Assembly: GCA_037074765.1 (NCBI GenBank)
Contig: JBAMDO010000127.1
Span: forward strand, 88,858 to 152,857
Reading direction: 5' to 3'
DNA: 64,000 bases
Origin: Mansonella perstans
Lineage: Eukaryota; Nematoda; Chromadorea; Rhabditida; Onchocercidae
The notes under the pieces are model-generated. The model searched no databases, was not told the origin of the DNA, and saw only the letters and a program-made list of their open reading frames with translations. Every line of letters begins with the position of its first letter. Position 1 is the first letter of the stretch. Shown here in pieces: positions 51,396 to 62,694 of the stretch. Position numbers and translations under genes: made by a program.

Positions 51396-52904
51396 ATTTA
51401 CTAACCTCGTCATTCGGTAACAGTACAATGACTATTTTTGCACTACAGTGATCTCTCACAATTTCTTTCCATGTTTTCCGGTAATTTTGATCCTCTTCTG
51501 GATCTACTGTAGTACCATAAAACGAGCCAACAATCTGTGATAGTGCTGACAACTGAAATATACATGTAAACGTAAGACCTTTTTCCTTCGGCTACTTTTT
51601 TTCATATCCTTAACAACCACATAATATTTCGACAGTTTCAGTATCCTAAAAATTTGATCATTAGATATGATCTGTAAGTGAGAATTCTGAAAACAAAGAA
51701 AATTACAGTACAGCGCACATAAATTTTATACAGCACAATATCAACTACTTCAATAAAAATCACTAGAAATCTTATGAATTCGAAATGAACGAATTTGACC
51801 GACATTAATTTTATACGAAAGTGGATTTATTTCTAAAAGAAATAAGAATCAACTATATAAAAAAATTCCAACCAAAATTGGATTTGGTAATCGTATTTCC
51901 ACTAATAATTCTATCACTTGTGCTAGTTTCTGCAATGCGCTTTTTTTCTGAAAAATATCAAAACTTAAGAACTTACAATTGGTTCAGTAGAAAATATGTC
52001 GAAAGAAAGCAAAAAAATCGGTCAGGCGCGGAAAAAAAATAAGTGCTACATATATCGATATCATAACAAAGCATTTGAAAACTAATTCCGTATGTATTTC
52101 TATAAAAAAACGCTGCACGTCCCAATTTCACCTAAAGACCTTAAAATTCATCTATACATATTTAGAAAACAATTCTGCAAAATTCATCAACTCGAAATCC
52201 ATCTGGATGAAACATTGCAAACACCAAACTTCCACGGCTGATTACTTGCGAATAAAAAATTATATAAATGATTATCGAACTATGACATTCTAATTCATCA
52301 AACAAAGTTTCCAGCCAATTTTCGTCAGTTTGTGATTCTTTTGACAACTATAAAAAATGATTACGCTATTACTTAGCTGATTACAGAGACGAAATTTGAA
52401 AAATTTTACCATAAACAAAGCGAAACTAAGTATAAAAATATAAACAATTGGAAAATAACTGAGATAAAAGAACGAATGACGACACCATTAAACACTGTGA
52501 ATAGTTTATATGGCTAACTAGACAAAAAAGAACATAAGTTAATAAATGGACCTGTGCAACCTCTTTACCAGAAGAATGAGGAGAACAGTCGGTAGATGAA
52601 ACACCTCTCAACATAGTATGATCGTCAGAATAACCCTGACTGTGTCTAAAAATACAAATTTCCTTAAAACATCCTAATGGATGCACAAACATATACAAAG
52701 CATTAATTGAGACACAATCCGAAATGTAATCTTTTTGTTAAACTTGTATTTAATGAACATACTGTTGAAATTGATTCGGTTGATAATGTTGCATTTGTTG
52801 CATAGATGGTGTCAAATTATTGCCATGAGAACAACGTATTATTGAGATTGCTTGCATGGTGTACTGCTGCAGCAAACGTGGCAGTGGAAGCGTTTCGCGT
52901 ACTC
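51361..52904 (-). CDS. Possible 3' exons of the CPEB gene, or a separate unidentified gene
   Basis: Four coding-like exons join in phase: 52904-52763, 52645-52552, 52347-52246, 51552-51406 (or to a stop at 51361). Residues include RETLPLPRLLQQYTMQAISI, a Gln-rich stretch (MQQMQHYQPNQFQQ), HSQGYSDDHTMLRG, ENWLETLFDELE and DPEEDQNYRKTWKEIVRDH. The last exon ends AKIVIVLLPNDE. The first exon begins in phase 1, exactly matching a potential donor (AAGC|GTGTCA) in the CPEB zinc-finger exon at 53241, so the segment could be a C-terminal extension of CPEB. I recognise no domain; the exons are real-looking but their assignment is uncertain. Confidence 0.45.
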
Positions 52905-53163
52905 CTGAAATAAACGACAGATACGAATAACTGTAATCGTTTTTTTTTTTCTTCAAGAAATTGTGTTATTGTAGGCATATTTGCGCATTAAATAATAAAA
53001 ATAGAACTTCTAGCGATGCACTGCATATATCTATCCGTCCTTCTTGCCACAACGACATAAAAATAACGCATAGTTTAAGTCACACTGAATCACACTGCCT
53101 GAACGTCTCGAATTCAATATATTCAGAAATTCCAACTTACTGCAATAGCATGGCTGTTGTTAA

Positions 53164-55735
53164 TTATTTCAACGAAGACAGTTGTGAGTGTAATTCAGAT
53201 GACCAAATGATGGATTGAAAAAAAGAAAATGCGTTGACACGCTTAGAAATATTTCTTATTGGGCTTCGTAGCTTTGTTTTGGTCATCGGTCTATGATGCA
53301 GCAAGCCGCGTTGTTTGTGTACCTCAATCCAGCAGGGTTCGCAGAGATACATAAGGCAGCGAAGTTCTGGACATAAATACCGAGCATCAGTTAGATTGCA
53401 AATCTCACACTGAGCACAATCCATCAAATATGGCTTTATTTCTATCTGAAATTTTATGCTATAATTATAAAAGGAGCCAATTTCGTTTCTCACCTTTCTC
53501 CCCCAGTCGGCACATTTAAGCTTCCATTTTACAGTCATTATATATAAAAATTTGGAAAAATGGACTCACTTCTTTCACCTGATCACTTGTTGTTAATGTT
53601 ATCAGACGCATTGCGATCACTTTTAGGTAGGATTCACGACTATCGAAAATTACTTGCGCTGCTCCTTTCGGATACTTTGTCTCAACATCAACCTTCAAAG
53701 AAACATATGCAACGTCACCGTATTATTCATTAGTATTCAATTAATGTTGAATTCAAACACAAGACAGCATACCACCTACACTAACTTCGGGGTCTAAGGC
53801 TATATAGAAACTGTTTTTAAGAAATAAAGAAGAAAATTGTTTATTTTTCTACAAAAATTATTTCAGACAAGGATGAAAGCGATGACAGCATTGCGTAATT
53901 GCAAAAGGGTACTGTAATTTTTCTTGAAAGAAATTATCTCCAGCTGATGGTGAAGTCATTCAAAATGTTAAATGAACAAAAAAATCTGAGGGCCCAAAAA
54001 CGATGCATTTATTAACATAAATTATGAAACTACAGCGTTAAACAATTAAGTTTCATTTCAAACCAAAATTAGCAAGAAGTTATGATCTGACAAACTGACA
54101 TGCAGTTATTGTACGCGGTACACCACCGATGAAAACAGAATAGCGATCAGATAGTAGTGGTACATTCGTCACACGATATATCTGGTTGCTAAGAGTCCAA
54201 GGTTTCACTTGCACCTGTAATTTTGCTATGCTTCAAATGTTTATAGTGTCCCAGCTCAACTTAACTAATTAAGTTTGCTCTTTCGAACTCTTTAAATCGT
54301 GAACTAACTACTTCGACATCTTTTTCACCATTTTTCAAAACAATAAGCAGTCTTCCTTGCTTGCAAATGCATTGGTTAACGAGATATTCGACAGAGCGGT
54401 TACTGATGAAAACCACAAAAGCATATCCTAAAATCAGCTTCCTTGTGACTTTGAAATGCTAACTTCGTACGCAATAAGACTATTTAGTAATGACTTTAAG
54501 GTGTTCAAACATACTAATCTATCCGGTCCATTTGTGCAACACGAAGTGATGTGCAAATAATACATGCATGCATGTTACAAAAGCAAAGGAGTTCTGGTTC
54601 CACCAAATTTTTTCCCTTATGTATCAAACATGTGTAAACATACGTTTTCTTCTCTCCGTGTATCAAGCTTGTAAATTATTAACTTTCTCGATTGTTTGAA
54701 AATCAAACAGAAAAGGATAATACATAGAAAAAAGGCTTCGTACTCTAAATTTCCTCCAAATTTTGTTCCGGGTTGATTTTTCTTGCTGATCAGATCTGTT
54801 TAGTAGATAGACAAAACAAATAAACATTCAATTATCAAGAGCTTTCAACTATTTTTAGAATTCACAGAATATTAAGAGGACACAATAAACAAAGAAGTAA
54901 CCGTTTGGCGGCATATCACTTCCAGTACATTTGCGATGTGGCCAGTCAACTGCATTTGCTCCAAACTGTTCGAAGAACAAAGAAATTAAGTCTAAAATAT
55001 TACAAATCAGGAGAAGTAGCTCGAAAACGACAAAGATATTTTATAGATGTGAAAATTTTTTAAATTTTTTATACAGATATTAAAAAGCGATGAAATACGA
55101 ATTAATTGACCCTTAACTGAAGCTTTACCAGCAGTTATATCAGGTGGAAGTCCGCCAATAAATACTTTGCGAGAGAAAATCCCATTCCTTGAATAACTTT
55201 GCTGCACCAAGTCTGGAACCGCAATCTGATTCTCGCTGCTGTCACAGCTCCAGATATTTTTCATTTCTGCGACTATTCCTGGTAATTAGTTTTTCAAATT
55301 ATGAATGAACACTCAATTCCAGAAGATTTGGAACAATATTTTGAATTGTACGTTACTAATTACATTTTCTCTGAATTCAAACTAAATATTCTAATAATGA
55401 GTTGAAATGTAATACTCGACTATGTTGAAATTCCCTATAACTCTGCGTAAAAAGTTTCAGAAGTTTGAAGCAAGTGAGGAGAACAATGATCATACGACAT
55501 TCTATATCATTCTATTATGAATGAATCAATAGAAGGATTCGGAGATATTTCTTCAGGATATTTTTTCAGTTAACAAATAAGGTATCTGAAGCAAAAAGAT
55601 GTCTGAAACTACAATCAAGCAGTAGAGTGCGTTGGAAGCTACTAAATTCAATGTGTTAATCAAAAAATTCGAGATGAGATATTTTTTACCGCAACCATCA
55701 AAACTATCGTTTTCAAAAATGTTATAGCAGTCCAT
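53164..55735 (-). CDS. CPEB-family cytoplasmic polyadenylation element binding protein (cpb/fog-1 type)
   Basis: RNA-binding translational regulator, usually of germline mRNAs. Exons: 55735-55690, 55278-55129, 54991-54902, 54427-54312, 54214-54100, then an unresolved gap, 53722 or 53692 to 53570, 53520-53494, 53445 to 53241 or to the stop at 53164. RRM1: RKVFIGGLPPDITAG, DLISLFFEQFGANAVDWPH, GYAFVVFISNRSVEYLVNQC, VQVKPW. RRM2 starts YSVFIGGVPRTITA and ends KYPKGAAQVIFDSRESYL. The ZZ-like zinc domain follows: CEICNLTDARYLC, CLMYLCEPCW, HHRP. Only about 45 residues precede RRM1, which is unusually short for a CPEB. Helix 1 of RRM2 is missing: the frame YGDVAYVSLKVDVETKYPKG is preceded directly by a stop and no AG acceptor. 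So the gene is either mis-sequenced here, damaged, or spliced in a way I could not see. Confidence 0.8.
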
Positions 55736-56875
55736 GGCTGATAATCCGTTTATTCTTCCAAAACTGCCTTAAATGAAATGCTGAACAAAGATATTATTTT
55801 TAATATAAGTGCACACAATTGTAATTCGGGAATCTGTTCTGAATTATGATACCATATTCAATATTTCTATCATTCTTAATGTTATGATGATTTCGTACTG
55901 AAAATAGCTAATTATTTTCTTTTCCTTTCCCGGCAATATCTTATGGCAAATTCATCACTAGAAAATTTCAGTGTAAATAAGGAAAAATGTAGAAATGGAA
56001 GTACATGGTATTACACTTAGATCAGCATCAATCGCTGTAATTTTTACCCTCTTCATTTGATAAACAAATGTTAGTTTCGTGTCAGTACTTTAAAAAAAAA
56101 AATTCAATTAAATATTAAAACAACTCAAATTATGATTCAGAATATTGTCGATAAGGAAAATAGACAGCCTAAATTGCCTAAAATTACTCGATTTTGGATG
56201 CTTTCAAGACTTTCCCACTTATCTTTTTATTTCAGCAAAAAATGTCACGTAAAACATCACGTTACATCACGCCACGTCTACCCCATTTCTACGAAAAGGA
56301 AAAGCCATCAAAATGCATTGTTACCCTTTAAATAAATCACACGGATTTATCATTTGAAATATCCCACCAAATTTTTTCAAGTGCCTACATGCAAAGTTTT
56401 ACATTAAAAGTAGACATATCCACAGAATGAATAAACAATGGAAAGCTAATAGTGCAAAATGCTTTGCAAAATAGTATGTAACACGTAAAATACTGCGTTT
56501 CAGCCTTACTGACCTCACCTCACGCAAGCAACTATTCATGTTACAAGCAGTCGTAGAGAATAAAAACTGAAAATGACAACTACTGATGCCAGTTCATTTC
56601 AAGGTTTCCCGCCGAAAGTTTGACGCAAGACTACTCGTCTTCCAGAATATTCCATAGGGAAAGCCTGAAACTAACTTATCACTTATTTTCTCTCAGTCGA
56701 TTACTATTCACGCATCGTCTACGCATTTCACGTGCTCTTTCCATGTGTGATTTCATGTGTCCATTCCAGGTGCGCAAATGACCAATAAGTTATAACTAAC
56801 TATAAGAAGAAAATCTCTAAGTGACACGGCTGCCACATTTTTTTTTGATTTCTCAAAATGCATTTACACGTCTAC

Positions 56876-56921
56876 CTGTATATATCGTAAACTTACGTTT
56901 AACACGTAACGATATATACAG
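56876..56921. repeat. Inverted repeat, 13-bp perfect arms
   Basis: CTGTATATATCGT (56876-56888) and ACGATATATACAG (56909-56921) pair perfectly around a 20-nt spacer that itself contains AAACTTACGTTT. Could be a hairpin or a cruciform site. Confidence 0.85.
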
Positions 56922-57314
56922 AGAAGGTGGTAAAATTATGCGCAACACTTAAATGCTCCCTTTTACAAATACACCTTTTTAATTTATATTATTGCAGATT
57001 TTTTAACAAATATTATCTTATGCGAAGAAAAAAACTATACCAACCAAACACCACTGAACACATTTTTTTTTCCTGTTCTATCAAAATTTACGAATTTTTT
57101 AATTTTTCAGAAACTATTCAGTTTAAATTTTAATGAAAATTCAATTAAAAATAACTTTTGAAAATTCGTTTCATACGATTATTTTTTCTTTTTACTTGCA
57201 AAGAGAATGATTTAAATGCCAATTTGTAACTTCTTCAAGTTTGAATTTACTACCTAAAAATTTGTACTTATTCCATTTCATTAACAATATGTTAACGATG
57301 GCAACTTTTCTGCA

Positions 57315-57435
57315 TACCTCAGATCACCTGCGTAAGTATTTCACATCTCAGATCATTTGTTCCTATTTCGCATCTTAGATTACCTGTACATATTTCACAC
57401 TTCAGATTACCTGCTGTACCTATTTCGTACCTTAG
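57315..57435 (-). repeat. Tandem repeat, about 30-bp unit, 4 copies
   Basis: On the + strand the unit resembles TATTTCACATCTCAGATTACCTG. On the minus strand it keeps a frame encoding GNLRCEIGT-type peptides (GNLKCEICT, GNLRCEIGT, NDLRCEILT). No start, splice site or family supports a gene. Confidence 0.75.
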
Positions 57436-58144
57436 AAAAAAAAGCAAAAAAAAAAAGAAAATTCGGCAAGTAGAATATATTCCTTGCTTTGTTGGCCAAA
57501 GTAGAACATATGTGATGGCAATAATTCCAATAATTCCAGTGTTAAACGAAATGTGAATTTGTTGTAGTATCATTGAGTTTAAGTAATAAAAAGATTAAGC
57601 AAAAGATTAAACAAGTTTATTGCAGTATTTATCTTTGAATATCTTTCAGAGCAAAACAATTCAAAGGGAAAATTACTGGAAACTAATGCTTACAGTAAAA
57701 AGCTATATGTGTTTGATATAAGATGTCTTGAAAAAATTGTATATTATTTCTTTTTTTTTTTTGCTTTTCATTTGAATTGTTCATAGAGAAATGTTTCAGA
57801 TGAAATTAACTTACGACTTAGTTTCACGATTATATCTCGTTCATGACCAGTCATTTAATCGAGTTCAAGCGTTTCCGATTCAAGTGTGTTATTTTTTACC
57901 TCATGTGAATTTTTAAACATTCCTAGAATTGTTCTGTACAATTTAGTAAGTGAAGTTATGCGTATATTTCAGTCTCTTTTTGTTACCTGTAAACTTTAGG
58001 TTTTATCCAATTGAGGCGGATGTTTATAGAAGATATGATATTAATTTGCTACATTAATTACACTTTCGAAACATTTCATTTTGTAGCGGGTAAAACGGAA
58101 GGCTTGTAGTTCTTTAGACAATGTCATTTACGGTTTTATGTTTG

Positions 58145-59319
58145 AAAAAACATTTCCACTATAGATAACGAAAGATGAGATTTTAAAAATAGCAATGACA
58201 ATTACTTGGAAATTGCTTGATAATATTTAAGAAATATTGGCAGAGATTTTACAGATAGTTAAAACTTTGTAGAAATCGTAGTAGAATATTAATTAATTTC
58301 AAAATTAAAAAAAGCTACAAACGGTATTTGATGATGAATGATCGAATACTAAGTGAAATATTAACGGTGATACTGTATGTGCATCATATCTGTCCTATCC
58401 CTATATCCGTTATCATTCGGTGATAAATATAATAAAACTTTGTCATACACTCTGTTATTACCAAGATCATTATGACGTTGTTCCATCAGGAGATAATGAT
58501 AGGTAAATAGAAAGGATGTACAAGGAGCAATAATAATCAATGATTGATGTGATTTTTCGAATCCGAATTCTTGCTTCCAGTGCATTTATTCTATTTATAT
58601 GGTTCCAGGATGGCATGTGGGGAAGTCGGGATTTTTTTTATCATTTAATTGTTTCATTACTATTTTAATCTGTTTTATGTATATATAGATTAGATTAGAT
58701 TAGATGACTAGGACGATTCTTGTATTGACAGATAGATGATTAAGCGATTGATTGATATTGATTTAGGTGGATATCAATTCTCCTGGAGTTTCTGGATGGT
58801 TTAGTCAGTAAAAGGCGTAGAGGTTGAGATGATTGTGACAATCAAGAAAATTGAACTTTACAAGTTCGTTGCAATGTTATTGGATAGTTTCTTTCTGCTA
58901 TTCTGACCGTCTTTAACATTTCTTAATTATGCTAAACTTAAGTTACCTTCAATAGTTTTAATTTTTTTTGCGCCGCCTTTCTTACAGGATAATATGTTGT
59001 ATTTTTCTAATTCATCCACAATGGGTTAAATGCTCATTCAGAACTTTCGCAAAGCAATAATGATACTTCGATATTAACAGTACTAAAATTAATCTCATAA
59101 AAGATTAATCATTTTAAGACACATTAATAGTAAAATTTCGTTCTGATGAAAATATCATCCTTCTTCCACTCTGCACTTGTGCATTTCTTTTAAGTGCACT
59201 ATACTGTTATGTCATAAGTATAGGACATTTGAAAGGAATGTACAAGTGTGTTGGCAGTTACTAATGAAATAACGGTAAGTGATTTGGTTTCATTTTTTCA
59301 ATATCAGCTTTTCAGTGCT
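58145..59319 (-). repeat. Right arm of the 1.17-kb near-identical inverted repeat
   Basis: Reverse complement of 36706-37876. On the + strand it ends in ...GAAATAACG|GTAAGTG (donor about 59274), about 1.15 kb upstream of the acceptor in front of TRAPPC4. Sharp outer boundary at 59319; the inner boundary is diverged. Confidence 0.9.
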
Positions 59320-60424
59320 ATTATAAACACTGTCCATATTCTTAAAATGACCTGAAAACAGGAAATTTGAAGGGAGGATACTATGCTAGCCAGCATTAGC
59401 ATATGCTCTTCTCATACAAGTTTTGTTATACCGATCATTTGACCAGTGTACAAAGATGTAAACTGCGATAAGCAGTCATCAAATTATTTTCATATCGATA
59501 AATTAATATGATATGTTTTTCTCGTGCTATTGACCATTTGATCAGTATTTATTTCATAAAGTTTTAAACTGTACTCATTAATTCCCATTCTTATATATTT
59601 TAGATTACAATTAATTCATTATCGATTGCAATTTGTGCTAAACTACCTGTAACAATGATCGTATTAAGCGATTCGGTAGCTGATCTCTTCATTGTTACTT
59701 TCAAAATTTTATTTTTTGGAAACAAATTTTCGTAATCGTCCTGCGTTAAATAGAGTATTCACATAGCTACCTTCGCAAACTTAGATTTCCACAACATAAT
59801 TTTTGCTGGGACGAGAGTAGAGTGCGTTTGATGCGAGGTGGATTATTTGCGAGATGGCTGTTGCCGAGTTTTTTTTTTTTTTTTTTTTTTTTTTTCCCAT
59901 AATGGTCATTATGCATAGTAACTAATGGTCTATTTCAATAGTACGTTTAAGGGAGCAACATAAAATTTGAAAAAAAAAAAAAAAAAAAAAAAAACCTTGA
60001 ATTGATACAACAGACAGTATGGTATATTATGTAGCTAAATATTAAACATTTTCTTGTTACATTATCATTTTTTTAAACTACTTGATTTACAGAGTATAAC
60101 GGATGCTTTTTATCTATGATTTGCATAACTATTATTAGTCTTTTATGCGTGCATTTATTCAACCTTAAACGAATTTCATCTTATTTCAAAACAATAAAAT
60201 CAATATAATCTTCAGTTCTTTCCGGTGTCGAAAACTTGAAAAGGTTTCTTTTTTTCTGAGCATTAATTTTTAAAATAGCAATAAGAAAACGTAGATGAAA
60301 TATTTTGAACTTCAAGTCTTTTAATATTGGAATCTCTCATTAATATATTAACTTTTGCGGAAATTTCATCTTACTAATTCGAATTGTTACTATGATACAA
60401 AAATTGTAGTAGACATTATTGTAG
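59320..60424. other. Region between right repeat arm and TRAPPC4
   Basis: If the donor at 59274 is used this is mostly the TRAPPC4 5' UTR intron. Contains a 27-nt poly(T) run (59869-59895) and a 25-nt poly(A) run (59970-59994) facing each other across 74 bp. No gene seen. Confidence 0.5.
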
Positions 60425-60435
60425 GTTTGAAAATT

Positions 60436-61717
60436 ATGATACAACATGTATTTATAATTAACCGAGCTGGAAGTTTGATTTATGATTGGGATGGGAAGGT
60501 TGATTGTGCAGGTATTGAGAAGACATTCAGTTATCCGCTCGATATTGTTCTCGACATCGTTGACCAGAAAATGACCGTCGTGTTTGGTGAACGAGATGGA
60601 ATTGGTCTCAGGTTTCCTCTCCTTTATTTTATGTTTTTAAATCAGGAAATATAAAAACAATAACTTGTTTGAAGTGTCAGTTAGCATTAGTTTTCCACAT
60701 GCATTCACTGCTCTTTCAGATTGCATATCTATTTGTTCAAGTATAATGGCCTATAAATTAATTTAGATACACAGTGTCTGCAATAAATGGCATCTCAGTG
60801 CAAGCATGTAAAGTGATTTTTGATGGTATAGAGAAGGACGTATTGGATGTTATTCAAGAAGAAGAAAACTATCCCCTTAGTATACGTTTCCAGCCACCAA
60901 CAATTACAACAAATGAAAAAATTATCCTGTCGAGTACATTCCATTCACTCTATACAATCGCTGCTCAACTAAGTCCTGTCTTGAAAAGTTCTGGTATTGA
61001 AGTTCTGACCACGAATCATTTCAAGTAACTATATTTATTATTGTTTTTTTCCGAATGACTTTTAACATATGCCTGTATTATGGAGTTCGCAGAATAAAGT
61101 TGCAAGCAATTTCACTAACCTCTATCGCTATTTGGCCTTTGTGGTTTTTATCATTCGAATTCTATTTTATTTCACGTTTGAAAAACACATTTAATGTCCT
61201 GGCTTTTAAGGAGTTTATAAATGATAGATACGAAATAGTTATTTTGAACAAGTGATATGAAATAAATATTTTAAGAGCTAAATAGGTTTAATGTTTTTTC
61301 ACAATTTTGGAACGTGCTTTCATGTATTAGTTACCTATAGTAGTATTGTCTGTAGTACGATCAAAGTTTTAAGCTCATTTAGTACTTCACCAGTCATGTG
61401 ATATGTTGCGATATTCTTTTTTCTGTAGTCAAATTACTCTCAGAACGTTTGATAAAAGATCTCAAGCTTCAGTGTTAATGAGAAATTGTAGGCTTTACTG
61501 CTTCCAGTCGACGACAGGTGTCAAATTTGTCGTGGTTGGTTCGTTATCGTTGAACAGTGTCGATGGACTTCTACGGCGGATTTACGAACTTTATGCTGAT
61601 TTCGCTCTAAAAAATCCTTTTTACTCAATCGATATGCCGATTCGATGTCAAAGGTTTGATGATGCAGTCCGTAGTCTTATCGAAAGGCAAGATAAATTCA
61701 GCATGTTGACAATTTGA
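60436..61717 (+). CDS. TRAPPC4: TRAPPC4 (synbindin), trafficking protein particle subunit 4
   Basis: Core subunit of the TRAPP complexes that act as guanine exchange factors for Rab1/Ypt1 at the ER-Golgi and other steps. Three exons in phase: 60436-60611, 60767-61024, 61492-61717, giving 219 residues, the same length as human TRAPPC4. Start chosen at MIQHVFIINRAGSLIYDWDG, aligned with the family N-terminus; an acceptor (ATTGTAG) lies 11 nt upstream, so longer upstream frames are not used. Conserved blocks: EKTFSYPLDIVLDI, VVFGERDGIGLR, VSAINGISV (PDZ-like insert), NEKIILSSTFHSLYTIAAQL, SSGIEVL, GVKFVVVG and DFALKNPFYSIDMPIRC. Intact. Confidence 0.95.
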
Positions 61718-62694
61718 ATTTATATAGATTGAAATTTGTTTAATTAGGTTTTTAGGTGTGAATTTTTTTGTCTTTTGTTAAGAGTTGTTTGAAAGTGAAA
61801 ATTTTTTCTGAAATGTTATTGTCAGCTGGTGGAGAAGATATATGCTATATTAAAACCTTTTTTCCTGTTATACATTGTGGCGTAATGTTTTCAAAAAAAA
61901 AGTGATAAAAGCCGGTTCTGCACCGAAATCTTAGAATTCTCAAGATTTTGCTAATTACTAATTTTCCCCAAGAATTATTTTTTTAGAACTTATCTTTCTT
62001 TTGTTTGGTTGTTTCAGTCATTGATAAAGTTCCTATTAAAAGGGATCCTATTTGTGGTTTAATGGATTTATTTTAAAATTTACAATAAGTGAGAAACTGC
62101 TCATGCAAATGTGACATGGTATGGTAATAGTATTATGGTATCAGATAGTTATGCGTCCATTATAATTGCTTATTTTGCTGTTAAATTTTATGTGGAACTG
62201 TTTATTGTGGAAAGTTGTACTGTGTATATTTTTGTAATCTGTTAGTTGTACACTGTTGCTTGCAAAAAATTTTAATTACAACTATATGTTTGTTTCACTT
62301 TCGACCGAATGCTACTTTTGCGGAAACAAAAGCCAGCTATTGCATATTTCAAAATTTTTAGTGGAATTTGCGTATTTCTTTAATATGAGTTTTTTAACAA
62401 TTTAGAATAATTCTAGATGATGATTAGTGTGACGAAATAATTTTTTGAACTCTTCATGCTATTTTTATCGTGAGGACATGTACTGGATGAGTGAGTAATG
62501 CTTATTAAAATTTAAAGAAAAAAAGTTTATAGGAAGTTCAAATGCGATTTAGTTGACAAGTTCCAACGGAAGTTCGTTTTAAGATTTGTTAGATTTATGG
62601 GTGTCTGTTTATTTTGTGAGTTCGTAAATTTTGTGTAAAGATTGTTTTGAGTTGGAATGAAAGATCCAAGTATGTTGATTAAACTTTTTTCCAG
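61718..62694. other. Spacer between TRAPPC4 and the first recognised LAMTOR4 exon
   Basis: AT-rich. Should contain the TRAPPC4 3' UTR and the LAMTOR4 start codon. An ATG directly followed by a donor (ATG|GTATGG near 62115) is one candidate start, not proven. Confidence 0.4.

Larger units (their letters stand above)
55736..58144. other. Intergenic interval upstream of CPEB
   Basis: AT-rich. Contains a 13-bp perfect inverted repeat (56876-56921) and a tandem repeat (57315-57435). Open frames here lack coding character. Confidence 0.5.

Noticed and set aside
51406..51552. Argonaute MID domain
   Set aside because: The segment ending AKIVIVLLPNDE looks vaguely like a MID core strand, but no MID nucleotide-binding residues and no PIWI domain (catalytic Asp motifs) follow downstream. 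Too weak to call.
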